Shown here piece after piece: positions 44,278-54,964 of a stretch of 64,000 bases of DNA. The stretch is from assembly GCA_024195585.1 (NCBI GenBank), contig SWBL01000002.1:248001-312000 (forward strand). Reading direction: 5' to 3'. The notes below the pieces were generated by a model. That model was not told where the DNA came from. It saw nothing but the letters and a program-made list of their open reading frames with translations, and did no database searches. Both the position numbers and the translations under genes were made by a program. This DNA comes from Aureobasidium sp. EXF-3400. Its lineage: Eukaryota; Ascomycota; Dothideomycetes; Dothideales; Saccotheciaceae. Numbering within the stretch: position 1 is the stretch's first letter; the number at the start of each line of letters is the position of its first letter.

Positions 44278-44378
44278 TCGCTCGAGGCCTGCATGGAAGA
44301 GACGTAGACATGACAGATGTGTAGCTTGAATATGGACTTGACAATGTATTCTTCGATTGATTTTGTACATCAACTTCA

Positions 44379-45313
44379 TCAGTTGCCTGACAAGTACTCT
44401 CCAACACCCTTGATAGCATCATTGAACTTATTCGCCTCAATAAGAATCAAATGTCCCTGCGGCCTAATACCCGCCTCCTGGAAAGCTCTCTTCGCATCAC
44501 TCGCACCATCCTCCCCAACCTTATCATGATCAAAGTTACCATGACCAACCCCAAACCTCTGCAACGCCTCATCCTCAGGATGGAAGTAGAAAGTCATAGC
44601 ATCTGCCTTCTGCTGCTTTCCCTTTTTCGTAGGACGCGATTCTTGAGCGTCGAGTTTTGATTCCACCTCTGTGTAGGTTTTTGAGAGGATGAGGTAGTGA
44701 GAGAAGTTGTAGGGTTCCTTTTCGTCGATTGCCCATTGGATTTCTTCTTGCAGCATGGTGTACATGGGTGTGACGATCTCGGAGGGCATATTGATAAAGC
44801 GTTCGGTGAGGATGAGACCGACTTCTGCTTTTGAGTCTGCGGCGAGTAGGGAGGGTAATGTGGATAGGGAGGGCACGGTAGCGGCCTTTCGCGAGAGGTA
44901 GGCGGTTAGGTCGGCGATGACGGGGTTGTCTTTGTGTTGGCGCAGGTTTAGGATTGTGAGGAAGGCGAAGGGGTCGCTTTCGTTGCCGTCGACTTTGACG
45001 GTGCTGCCGAGCATGGGTTGCGAGAGGATGAGGTCGGCGAGGGCGGACAAGTTGAAGAGTTCATTGTCGACATCGAGGAGTTGACGAAGGAGCGTCTTGA
45101 GACCGTGGAAATCGACAGCGGGTTGAGGGTCGAACCATTCAAAGTCGACATCGATCATGTCTTCGTCCTGGTGGTAGCTTTCGTCAGTTGTCTGGTCGTA
45201 GAGTCCGAGTCTTGAGTATTTTGGAGTCGTACATCGCTGCTCGACTCGTCGTCATCGCGCATCTTGTGGTCCTTGACCGGCGCATCCTCTGCTGTTGTCT
45301 TTCTCTTCGGCAT
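44379..45313 (-). CDS. BCP1: BCP1/BCCIP-family protein
   Basis: Homologue of yeast Bcp1 and human BCCIP, a nuclear protein that chaperones ribosomal protein Rpl23 and supports nuclear export. CDS is complement(join(44379..45167, 45233..45313)), 289 aa. The short first exon gives MPKRKTTAEDAPVKDHK and an acidic SSS-D stretch; the splice continues to DEDMIDVDFEWFDPQPAVDFHGLKTLLRQL, the family hallmark. The rest matches the BCCIP fold, including FAFLTILNLRQHKDNP, EIVTPMYTMLQEEI, FSHYLILSKTY and FYFHPEDEAL. It diverges from the hydrolase gene at 45695, with 381 bp between. Confidence 0.93.
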
Positions 45314-45603
45314 TGTGTATGGTTTGATGTGTCGAAGTATTATTCAAGTGCAGCAAAAAAGTTGTAGATCAAGGTGCCTGAACTTTTCGGACTGCTGCAT
45401 GCCAAGACCCCGCGAATGGCATGTGATGGTGTTCGTCCTGATCATCCTCATTCGGCAACTCGCCCGAGGTCCACACTGTCGAGCTTCGTCTTCCCTCAGA
45501 AGACTTTCCTATCGAACTCAATGTAACATTAGCCGATCGTGAGCTCAGACTGTTTCCATTCTTGTAACCACAAGCGAATTGACTTGGCAGAGCATTTCAA
45601 GGT

Positions 45604-45612
45604 TATATAAAG
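45604..45612 (+). promoter_or_regulatory. TATA-like box of the hydrolase gene
   Basis: TTATATAAA lies about 85-90 bp upstream of the ATG at 45695, in the 381-bp divergent region shared with BCP1. The position fits a TATA element. Inferred only. Confidence 0.5.
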
Positions 45613-45694
45613 ATCATCTCATCTTGTCTTGATTCATACCACGTTCACCTCTAACTACCTACATATCACGTTACAAACAACACAATCACTAAAC

Positions 45695-46675
45695 ATGGAC
45701 TCTCTGACCAAGAAGACCCTCGACGTTTCTCGCTCCCTGACATACACCTACTACCACCATCCACCAGCCCAGCCCGAGAACCCTACTGTCTTGTGCATCC
45801 ATGGCTTCCCCGACGAAGCAGCCGAATGGGCAGACCTAACAACCACCCACCTCATCCCCGCCGGCTACGGTGTCATCGCCGTGGACTGTCTAGGCTACGC
45901 CGGCACCTCCAAGCCCCTAGACCCAGCCGCCTACGCCTTCGAACACATGACCAAAGACCTCACAGAAATCCTCGATGCCGAAAAGCTTCAAAAAGTAGTT
46001 TCTCTAGGTCACGATTGGGGTTGTGCTCTCGCCCAAAGATTCTACAATTATTATCCTGAGCGTGTGTTGGGTCTTGCTATGGTCAATGTATCCTACAATG
46101 CACCTGGAGATCAACCTTTCAACCTCGACGCTACCAACGAAATGACCAAAAAGTTCTTCGGTTACCCTGCTTTTGCTTACTGGTACCTGTTAGCCAGTGA
46201 CGACGGCCACAAAACTTTGGACCAAAACATCGAAGGCGTCTTCGATGTTCTCCACGGTGCACCAGACTCCTGGTTGGATACAGTCTGCGCACCCGACGGC
46301 CTCAAAAACTTCTTACTCGAGAACAAAACCCAACCCACCGAATCCTACGCCACCGAAGAGATGAGAAACACGTTCATCTCTCGCTTCTCCCGCGATGGTT
46401 TCGCTGCACCATCATGTTGGTACAAAGCCACAGTCGACGGCCACCAAAGCTTCGAAGCCAAGAAAGTAAAGGCGAGCACTGTTGAAGTGCCTTCGCTATT
46501 CGTGGGCTTTGACAGCGATAAAGTATGTCGTCCGGAAGCCATTGGAATGGCTGTGATGAAGGGTCTGTTGCCTAAACTTACGAATGTCAAGTTGGAGGGT
46601 GGCCATTGGGGTTTACATGCCAATGCTGACAAGTTTGGCAAGACTGTTGTTGAGTGGTTGAAGAAAGAGCTCTAG
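45695..46675 (+). CDS. Alpha/beta hydrolase, epoxide-hydrolase-like
   Basis: Single-exon alpha/beta-hydrolase of 326 aa in the soluble epoxide hydrolase subgroup. HGFP at 36-39 is the oxyanion motif. GHDWG has Asp107 at the nucleophile position, which favours epoxide hydrolase or dehalogenase over esterase chemistry. The cap region lies between about 130 and 240 with several Tyr residues (FAYWYLL, CWYKA) that could activate an epoxide. The catalytic His is in EGGHWGLHAN near the end, and FVGFDSDKVCRP precedes it. There is no signal peptide. The physiological substrate is unknown. I chose the inner ATG because the upstream in-frame ATG at 45629 would fall between the TATA-like box and a likely 5' UTR. 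Confidence 0.88.
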   Translation: MDSLTKKTLDVSRSLTYTYYHHPPAQPENPTVLCIHGFPDEAAEWADLTTTHLIPAGYGVIAVDCLGYAGTSKPLDPAAYAFEHMTKDLTEILDAEKLQKVVSLGHDWGCALAQRFYNYYPERVLGLAMVNVSYNAPGDQPFNLDATNEMTKKFFGYPAFAYWYLLASDDGHKTLDQNIEGVFDVLHGAPDSWLDTVCAPDGLKNFLLENKTQPTESYATEEMRNTFISRFSRDGFAAPSCWYKATVDGHQSFEAKKVKASTVEVPSLFVGFDSDKVCRPEAIGMAVMKGLLPKLTNVKLEGGHWGLHANADKFGKTVVEWLKKEL

Positions 46676-46798
46676 ATGATGTTTCTGGATTGTAGCTTGA
46701 TATAGAACTGTACATAGACCAGAAGTCAAGTGCAGAAGATATGCTTCTAAACTCTATCACTCCCTCTACGCTCTTGCGATAACACACAGACGGTGCTA
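46676..46798. other. 3' flank of hydrolase gene
   Basis: Short intergenic stretch before the hairpin element; nothing else recognised. Confidence 0.35.
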
Positions 46799-46917
46799 GA
46801 GCCATCAAAATACAAAGTGCTTTTTAAACGATAGCAAAGTCCAGAGAGCGTTGATAACAACACGACTCTCGGTGGACGTTTCCAATCTACCAAAAGAACT
46901 GTGCATTTCTATAGCTG
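46799..46917. repeat. Double-inverted-repeat element, copy 7
   Basis: Outer left AGCCATCAAAATACAAAGT faces outer right CTGTGCATTTCTATAGCT. Inner arms are GTCCAGAGAG (46839-46848) and CTCTCGGTGGAC (46866-46877), giving two 5-bp helices with a GG bulge. It lies 14.3 kb from the main cluster, so the family is dispersed. Confidence 0.65.
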
Positions 46918-47287
46918 TCCGTATGACATATATTTACACATGGAGAGGTAGCAAAATCAAACTTATGTGAGAGCATTCAAGACACAGAGGAAAGCGTCAC
47001 ATGGCTTATCCTCGAGTATTGGTTGCAGGTTTGAAATTTCTTTGAATTTTTTGTGTACTTTTGTTTATCTTCTGTTATTCTTTTGACTATGCAGAACGCT
47101 CGCAAAAAACGCGCTCGGGCTGGCTCATTAGATAGCTGTTCAATCATTGCATGCTTCATGACCTGATGATATCGTTCTCGTAGAATGTCTGGGTAGGAGG
47201 AATACGATAACAGAGGAACGACTGTACTTCCCCAAATACAGTGTAAACCCCATGTTCGTGCCCTCCATTCAGCACTGATACATATGT
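46918..47287. other. Intergenic region
   Basis: No gene or repeat seen between the hairpin element and the PAT1 stop. Confidence 0.4.
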
Positions 47288-49727
47288 TTAACCCAGCAAT
47301 TCGACGTCCAAACCAATGGCTCTCATGAAGAGGTTGACTTCGCCCAACTTTCTGACGGCCATGTCCTGAGGCAATTGTTTGCTGATTTCGACAGTGGCCA
47401 TGACTCTGTCCTTGACGCCGAGAACCAGACGCTGCTGTTGTTCAGGGCTGGCACTGACACCCATTGTAGCCAAGAACTGCCAAATCTCAAAGTCGTTGCT
47501 GGTGTTGACATTCTCAGTGGTGAAGATGTATGGGAGCACGGGCTCGGCAAGGTCGAAGAGACGGTTGTAGAGTTGTGTCCATTGTGCCCAATCTTCGTCC
47601 GAGACCTGGGCGCTTGATTGTTGCTTCACGAGGAAGGCGCGAGATACGAGCATTGTAAGCATGGCTACACCAATCTTGGTGCGGACGATGGCTTGTACAT
47701 TGACGCGATCGAGGACAAGGCCAACAAGGCCGGAGATGATATTGAGAGGAGCATCACCAATGTAGGCAAGCAGAGTAGGAATGACGGCTTGGCTGAACAG
47801 CTCGACCTCGTCACGAACAGCGCGAGGCAGTTGAGGCTCGTCAGGGTGAGGGTAGGCCAAGCGGATGACATCGAGAATGTCGAGGTGAATGATGAGGATG
47901 GTCAGGATTGTCAGACGTTGTTGATCATCAATGTGGCGGAAGACACGCGGGATGGCCTTCTTTCCCTTGGCATGTGACAGGATAGCGATGAATGGATGAG
48001 GGCTTGAAGGATTTTGCTGGATGGGTTCCATGACTCGTAGATTGAACCACAGTTTCTGGTTGAGCTCGTGAGCTCTTTGTCTCCACTCAATGTGACGCTG
48101 GATAGCATCGGGGTGGCTCTCTTCGTTCGGCGGCGGAGGAAGGTGACGCTCGTGATCCTCCATCTGCATCAAGGTCTCGTAAACGTTTTCGATGTTGCGG
48201 AGGGTGGACTTGCGGTCTGCAACGCTGGGCTTGGCGACTCTCTCCTTGTGAGGTCTGCTCTCGCTGTCGGGGCGCTTGAAGCTCAGGAGAGGACGAGGAG
48301 TCTTGGAGTTGCTGAAGGCGATCTTACCCAGACTACCCTCGACAATCAATTGTCTGTTCTTTGGTCTGGCCTTGGCAGCCTCAACAGCACGCTGAACTTG
48401 CTGCTCCATTCTCTGCATGTGGTTGTCACCACCGCGAGGATGTCTGCGACCTGCTCCGTAGCGACCACCGGTCTGGAAAAGGTATGTCTGCGCGAACTGG
48501 TTCAGGGGTTGACCAGGGTGTTGTCTAGGAGCACCACGGATTTGAGCGTAGACCTGGTAGTAGAAGTCCTCAGCAAGCTGAGCATCCGAAGACTGCTCGT
48601 CGACGCCACCAGTGGCAGTCAGAAGTTGTTGCAGCTGAATGCGGGTGATGAAGTTCTTGTCTTGAGGGGTCATAAGGCCGTTGTCCTTGGACAGCAAGAA
48701 GATCTTGTGGTTGCGCTTAGCACGTTTAGCCTCTTCTGCGAGGAAGTGTGCACGCTGTTCGTCAGACAACTGCATCATCTGGTTGGCCTGGGTGATGGGA
48801 GGTCCAGAGTAGGAGTCGCGATGGCCATGGCCTGACTCGCCGGGTGGGGGACCGGAGGGAGGGCCAGTGGGAGGCATCTGCTGTTGGAGTTGCTGAGCGA
48901 TCAAACCAGGGTTCTGCATGCCTGGAGGAGGTTGAACAGGCATGTGTTGAGGCTGAGGGAAAGGAGAACCCATCTGAGGCTCTCTTGGAGGCTGACGCGG
49001 AGTGTGTTGTTGCATTTGCTGGCCACCAGGGAAGCTGCTTCCAGGAGCGTGGAAAGGCTCTTGAACCGGAGTGTGGTGCTGAGGCATGTTCATGGCACCG
49101 GACAGAGGTCGCGACTGTTGGCGCATGGAAGCTTCGACCTCTTCAAGGCTCATCATCTTTCTGCTAGAAGGAGTCGAAGGCTTGAACTGAGGCTCTTGGT
49201 GTTGAGGAGGCTTCTTAGAGGGCAGTCCCCAGATGCTGGCGTTTGCCTCGAGCTGGGGAATGTACTCGGGCTTGGAATAGTTTTCGTAACCAGAGCGAGA
49301 AGGCTTGGGCTGCTGTTGCTGCTGCGGGTGCTGGAAGCGCTGGTGAGGCGGAGGAGGCTGGCGAGCATAGTGCAGGGCCTGTTCCTCTTCAAGGGTACCG
49401 GCGACCTTGTTGGTGGTGCCGAAGAAGTCAAAGTCCTTGCCTACACGGCCACCATCACCAAAGGTATCGTCGTTGAAGGCATCGCCAGCCTCGTCGAGTC
49501 TGTCGGCTAGGGCATCGTAGGTGTCGTCGAAGTTGAGGCTGGTGCGGGTTCAGTCATGGATTCGAGCAAAGGCAGTGAGTGTCTTGAACTCACACATCAC
49601 CTTGGTCAGCAGCTTGCTCGCGATTGGCAAAAGCAAAGGCGTCCTGCTGGCCGGCAAAGAAGCCGCGACCAGCATCTCTGTCCTGCTTGTCCCGAGGGAG
49701 GTTGGTATCGAAGCCAAAGAAGGACAT
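47288..49727 (-). CDS. PAT1: mRNA decapping activator PAT1
   Basis: Links deadenylation to decapping in cytoplasmic P-bodies, bridging Lsm1-7, Dhh1 and Dcp2. CDS is complement(join(47288..49538, 49594..49727)), 794 aa. The first exon carries the conserved start MSFFGFDTNLPRDKQ; the splice (GTGAGT...CAG) joins it to NFDDTYDALADRLDEAGDAFNDDTFG, both family hallmarks. The next ~230 residues are Pro/Gln-rich. The middle has RAHFLAEEAKRAKRNHKIFLLSKDNGLMTPQDKNFITRIQLQQL, a conserved segment. The C-terminal alpha-helical Pat-C domain runs to LFMRAIGLDVELLG. It diverges from the KTR gene, with 873 bp between. Confidence 0.95.
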
Positions 49728-50600
49728 CTTTGACAGTGAAAGGAAAGAGAGGAGGGGTTAGGAAGCAGTCAATCAAAGACTGCGCTAGTCGTAGGTAGCC
49801 GACTCAATCACTTGAGATTGGCACAAGCAACGGGAGGTAGATAGGCGCGGGGTATGCGCTCGTGAGAAAGGATGCGGCGGCGATGTCGAGCGGCAGCAAT
49901 AATGATGATGCGGCGGGCGGCCAGCTTGACTCTCACGCCCTCTCTGAGCACCGACGGGACGGTGATGACATATACCGGAGAATACCCGTGCGCTTTGCTC
50001 GATCTGCCAAGACCTGGACCTGGATGCTTTCAACCATGCAACCAGACCAAGTCCCTTCAAAGTCACCATAACTCGAGCTGCATGCTATAACGAGTATACA
50101 GCTCTAGTCTGCCTGCCTAGGGCTAGTACCAGTGAGCTAACGATGGGGATGCGATTTTTGTTGAACCGTTGTTCCCATCGAGGGAGCGTGTAGGCAAGGA
50201 GAAGGCAAGATAAAAGCTCTAGCCACTCCTGAACGCTGAGAAGCAGACGCGCGGTGCAGGCAGTTTGACCCCTTTTCTCCTACAGCTGAATCGATAGCAT
50301 CCACCACGAATAATACAAAGTGTCCACGTCTCGCATCTGAGCCACGACGATCGCTTCCTTCCCTTTGACATTCTGCCCTGTGGCTTTTGCTTCTTGCCGT
50401 TCATTATATGGGACGTTAGGGACTGTCTTACTCCCAAGTCACTCCTTTAACTACTTTGGCTTTTTGTCCCCGTACCCTTCTCCACAAATAGCGCAACTCG
50501 CCGGACTTGCTTGGTGCTATTCTAGCCCTCGTGGCATTTTACGACAAGTCTCCTCTTCTCGTCGCATTTCAACAGACTTGACCTCAATCCCATCGCAACA
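49728..50600. promoter_or_regulatory. Divergent intergenic region, PAT1 / KTR mannosyltransferase
   Basis: This 873-bp region holds both 5' flanks. Plus-strand frames near 49872-50090 and minus-strand frames near 50219-50437 are short and unrecognised. The stretch before 50601 is pyrimidine-rich, as is common in fungal promoters. Confidence 0.4.
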
Positions 50601-51945
50601 ATGGCGGCCAGGTATCTGCGATACATTGTCTTCGCCATCGTCGCTCTCGTCGTCCTCTTCTTCATCTCCAGCTCCTCATCAGTCCCCGGACGCGAATATG
50701 CCCAGAGTGCCACAGACTTGATTAAGGACTCGAGCTCAAGATGGCGTGGCTCGGGCTCGCAAGAAGCCCACGGCGATGTCAAGGAGTCTCACGGTGAAGC
50801 CACCACTCCCAACACCCACGCCGGACTCCCTCCCGCAACGAACCCCGGCCCTCGCATGAACGCCACCTTTGTTACTCTTGCCCGCAACTCGGACGTCTGG
50901 GAGATTGCTCGTTCCATCCGTCAAGTCGAGGACCGCTTCAACAAGAAATTCAACTACGATTGGGTCTTCCTGAACGACCAGCCTTTCGACGACCAGTTCA
51001 AGGCAGTCACCTCAGCCCTTACTTCCGGAAACACAAAATATGGCGAGATCCCCAAGGAGCACTGGTCTTTCCCCGAGTGGATTGATCAAGACAAGGCTGC
51101 AAAGGTCCGCGCCGACATGGCTGCTAGAAAGATCATCTACGGAGACTCGATCAGTTACAGACACATGTGTCGCTACGAATCCGGCTTCTTCTTCCGCCAC
51201 CCCTTGATGCTCGATTACGAGTGGTACTGGCGTGTCGAGCCCAGCATTGAGCTCTTCTGCGACATTGACTACGACACCTTCAAGTTCATGGCCGACAACA
51301 AGAAGAAGTACAGTTTCACCCTCTCTCTGTATGAGTACGTCGAGACCATTCCCACTCTGTGGGAGAGCACCAAGAAGTGGATGAAGAACCACCCTGAGCA
51401 CATTGTCGAGGGCAACTCTATGGGCTTCCTCTCCGACGACGGTGGTGACACCTACAACCACTGCCATTTCGTGAGTACTCAACCAAGCAGCCAATCCACA
51501 CAAGCATACTAATCTAAATCCAGTGGTCCAACTTCGAAATCGGAAACCTCGACTGGCTCCGCAGCCCCGCCTACCTCGACTACTTTGACGCCCTCGACAA
51601 GGACGGCGGTTTCTTCTACGAACGTTGGGGCGATGCTCCCGTCCACTCCATCGCAGCCGGCCTCACGCTCAAGAAGGAGGAAATCCACTTCTTCAACGAC
51701 ATTGCCTACTACCACGTTCCCTTCACCCACTGCCCCACCGGCGAGCAATACAGAATGGACCACAAATGCCATTGCAACCCCAAGGACAACTTTGACTGGA
51801 ACGGCTACTCATGTAAGTTTTTGTCACTTACATCCCACTCAAGCCACGAGAAACAGTCACTGACATGCGAAAAACAGGTACCGCACGCTACTACGAGCTC
51901 AACAAGATGGACAAGCCCGCAGGCTGGGAGCAAGAGGGCAACTGA
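50601..51945 (+). CDS. Alpha-1,2-mannosyltransferase, KRE2/MNT1/KTR family (GT15)
   Basis: Golgi type II membrane enzyme that adds alpha-1,2-mannose from GDP-mannose to O- and N-glycans of secreted and wall proteins. CDS is join(50601..51470, 51524..51812, 51878..51945), 408 aa. Residues 7-25 are a signal anchor; a Ser/Pro stem follows to about 85. The catalytic domain starts at [18 protein letters not shown]. It carries [20 protein letters not shown] and [17 protein letters not shown], where Glu295 matches the proposed catalytic Glu of yeast Kre2/Mnt1, and the splice falls right before this Trp. The C-terminus has [35 protein letters not shown]. The specific KTR paralogue cannot be assigned. 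Confidence 0.95.
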
Positions 51946-52578
51946 CTCTCCAAGAAACGCTTCTCTTGGCCCATAATCCTTCTCATCCTCCTCTCCGTCC
52001 TCGTCGGCTGTTTCATCCTTTTGCTTTCCATTCGCCCTCTGCTGAACATGGTACACTCGATGCGCAATCAACGCAGTCGCTACGAGCCCCTTGGCCCCCA
52101 CAGGTCCATGTCGGAACGAAAAAATATCTATTAGAAAAAGGATAGGGATACCAATTCTTCAGCTTTTGCAGATTTCTCTCTCTCATCTTTTTGGGCATTG
52201 GCGGTGCGGAGTGTAGGAATAACATTAGAGGGCGAACATGCCATGGCGTTTTTTCGGGAAGAGGCTTGGGTGGAAGCATGAGTTTGCTGAGTATCAGTCT
52301 TTGAGATACAACCCAGAAAAGAAATTAAAACTGATGAAACTGCATTTTGAAGAATTTAAGAATTGTTGGCCGTGATACCAAGAAACCGACCTGTCATTGA
52401 ATGTTCCATTTGCTCATGGCTATTAACACGCAGCCCTGAGCAATTGATGTGATGCATGTCTTGTCCTTCGTCCATCGTTGCTCGTTAATTTCCAGTGTCC
52501 ACTTCCCTTTGAGATTTTGTCGTTCCCTTGTTCTAATTAGCAATTCTGCATCCTTTCTTCTCTCCCATGCACTCTCCT
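51946..52578. other. Intergenic region between convergent genes
   Basis: 3' flanks of the KTR gene and the macrodomain gene. Open frames here are short and unsupported. No repeat seen. Confidence 0.45.
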
Positions 52579-53784
52579 TCACTGAAGATCAACAACCTCG
52601 ATGTGCAGAGCTTCTTTGTAAGTCAGAGCCTCAATCAGCTTCTTCGTCTCACTCCAAGGGACCTTGAACGATCCAGAGTTGATTTTGCACATTCTGACAT
52701 ACTTAGGCTTCTTCTTGAGATCCTCCAACTGCTCAAGCATACCCTGCAGAGCACTGTCCGTACTGTCCAAGATATCGTCTTTGCTGTCCTTACCTCTGCC
52801 GTACTTGCGAGAGGTAAACAAGCAGCCAATCCAGTGTTGAGGACCGCCGCTGTTTGGCTGAGGAGGAATGATCAGACAGGTGCTGAGCAAGGAGTTTGGA
52901 GTGCGGGATTTGCAGTGGGCTTGGTAGATGGCATATTGGGCAGGGTATTTCTTTTGGAAGGCGAGAGCGATGCCGGCGTTCCAGCTACCGACGCAGTTGC
53001 AGGCGTGGATGAGGAGGGTGTTGGCGGGGGCGTCGAAGAGATCGCCTTTGCGTTCTGTGAGGGTGATCTTGGGGTGTTCTTCGTCGGAAGAGTCTTTTTC
53101 TTCGGGCTCGTCCTCATCCTCGTCCTCAGATTCATCAAGCTTGGAGGTCTTGAACATTTGCTTCTTGGTGGGTGTGAGTTTGGAGGCCTTGATAGATTGC
53201 TTTTGGGTAGTCTTAGGCTTGGACTTTGTGGGCTTCTTGGTTAGTTCGACGACATCGTCTTCAGAGCCGTCCTCAGAATCCTCCTCAGAGTCGTCTTCGG
53301 AGTCAATGTTCTGGACAGGCACCTTCTTGCTGGATGAAGAGCCAGCAGCCTTGGAATTGGAATTTTTCGATCTAGTGGTCACATGGATGACATCCTCATC
53401 ATCACTGTCGAGAGCCCTCTTCTTGCCTGCTTTCTTGCTAGAGGTTTGTTTGTTGACGGCTGAAGGAGTAGCCTTCACGGGTTTCTTCTTGTTAGTCTGT
53501 TCGTCGTCGCTTTCTTCCTCATCATCCTCGCTCTCGCTTTCTGCCTCGTCGTCTTCGTCCTCACTTTCAGCTGGAGGTTGAACTTTTTGCTGTTTGGTGA
53601 TTTTTGTCTTGGGCTTGGGCTTGACGAGTTTACTGGCAGGAGTCTTGGACTTTGTGGGTTCACTGATCAAAATTTCAATGTCCTCCTCGTCACTTTCGGT
53701 GCATCTTCTGATCTTTTGTATCTTTTTGGTCTGTGTCTTGGTAGCTTCAGAGGTTGAGCTCTTTGGCTGAGTGGATTGTGACAT
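52579..53784 (-). CDS. Macrodomain protein, POA1-like ADP-ribose-1''-phosphate phosphatase, with long acidic N-terminus
   Basis: Single exon, 401 aa. The C-terminal macrodomain (about 240-401) is POA1-like: ITLTERKGDLFDAPANTLLIHACNCVGSWNAGIALAFQKKYPAQYAIY contains the ADP-ribose-binding NCVGSWNAGIA core, followed by WIGCLFTSRKYG and CKINSGSFKVPW. Yeast Poa1 removes the phosphate from ADP-ribose-1''-phosphate, a by-product of tRNA splicing. Residues 1-240 are an added region of Lys/Ser/Asp/Glu repeats (SEDEDDEAESESEDDEEESDDE and similar), disordered and likely nuclear or nucleolar. Yeast Poa1 is only about 177 residues, so this extension is large. It diverges from RIP1, with 343 bp between. 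Confidence 0.85.
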   Translation of the reverse strand: MSQSTQPKSSTSEATKTQTKKIQKIRRCTESDEEDIEILISEPTKSKTPASKLVKPKPKTKITKQQKVQPPAESEDEDDEAESESEDDEEESDDEQTNKKKPVKATPSAVNKQTSSKKAGKKRALDSDDEDVIHVTTRSKNSNSKAAGSSSSKKVPVQNIDSEDDSEEDSEDGSEDDVVELTKKPTKSKPKTTQKQSIKASKLTPTKKQMFKTSKLDESEDEDEDEPEEKDSSDEEHPKITLTERKGDLFDAPANTLLIHACNCVGSWNAGIALAFQKKYPAQYAIYQAHCKSRTPNSLLSTCLIIPPQPNSGGPQHWIGCLFTSRKYGRGKDSKDDILDSTDSALQGMLEQLEDLKKKPKYVRMCKINSGSFKVPWSETKKLIEALTYKEALHIEVVDLQ

Positions 53785-54127
53785 TGTGGTGGGAAGAGGG
53801 AGTTTGCACTCGAAGTATTGAGATGCAAGACGATCAGACAGCTTCTTCCTGATTTAGTTGTGTAGAGAAGAGGTGGAGGCGAGGAAGAGGTCAAGCAGAA
53901 GAGTGCTTAAATACTGTAGAAGACGTAGTGATAGTGAATGGTTGGAGATGTGAATGGATCTTGGAGATGTGATTGGTTGGTCAAAGTGCACGGTTGCTGA
54001 CCAGATTCTCAGCCAATCACGTGGCCGATGGGGAAGTGGCAGTCGCGACCTACGAAGTCGAAGTCAGCGAATTGTGTCCGGCCTCCTCAGTGCAGCAACA
54101 CCCTCCCGTCTCTCCTCACATCCCACA
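53785..54127. promoter_or_regulatory. Divergent intergenic region, macrodomain gene / RIP1
   Basis: 343 bp between two start codons in opposite directions; both promoters must lie here. No TATA box is obvious. Confidence 0.4.
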
Positions 54128-54964
54128 ATGTCTCTCCTCTCCGTCTCGACGGCAGCCTCGCTGGCTCGCCAATGCGCTCGCCCTTCCGCCGTCCGCGCCT
54201 CGGCCGCCGCCCTCCAGGTCCGCAATGCCGGTTCCAGCGCCACCACTGCTGAGAGCTACACCAGCCCTTTCCGCGGCACCAGCAACCACAAGGACACCAC
54301 TCACATTCCCGACTTCAAGAAGTACCGCAACACTGGCGGTGAGACCCAGAACAAGGTCTTCCAGTACTTCATGGTCGGAACCTTCGGTGCCGTAACCGCC
54401 CTCGGCGCAAAGGCCACCGTTCAGGGTATGCCTATACCACCCAATGGCACCCAGCCAGACTCCTGCTACGGTTCTAACATGCTCTGTAGACTTCCTTGTC
54501 AACATGTCCGCTTCCGCAGATGTCTTGGCTCAGGCCAAGGTTGAGATTGATCTTGCCGCCATCCCCGAGGGCAAGAACGTCATCATCAAGTGGAGAGGAA
54601 AGCCCGTCTTCGTCAGACACCGTACCGCCGACGAGATCAAGGAGGCTGAGAACACCAAGTGGGAGTCTCTCCGTGACCCCCAGCCCGACTCGGACAGAGT
54701 CCAGAAGCCCGAGTGGCTCGTCATGCTGGGTACGTTTCTGCTCCATGCCAATTGACCGACGCTATACTAACATTATTTTCAGGTGTCTGCACCCACTTGG
54801 GTTGTGTGCCCATCGGTGAGGCCGGTGACTTTGGTGGCTGGTTCTGCCCTTGCCACGGTTCGCATTACGACATTTCTGGCCGTATCCGCAAGGGCCCCGC
54901 CCCCTTGAACCTCGAGGTTCCCACCTACCAATTCGGCGACGACAACGCCATGGTTATCGGTTAG
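54128..54964 (+). CDS. RIP1: Rieske iron-sulfur subunit of cytochrome bc1 complex
   Basis: Transfers electrons from ubiquinol to cytochrome c1 in complex III of the mitochondrial inner membrane. CDS is join(54128..54425, 54490..54729, 54783..54964), 239 aa. Residues 1-33 are an Arg/Ser/Ala mitochondrial presequence. A TM helix lies near 82-100 ([16 protein letters not shown]), with the hinge after [10 protein letters not shown]. The 2Fe-2S ligands are Cys182 and His184 in CTHLGC and Cys201 and His204 in CPCHGSHYD; Cys187 and Cys203 form the family disulfide. The end GDDNAMVIG is typical. All three exons are in frame. Confidence 0.97.
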
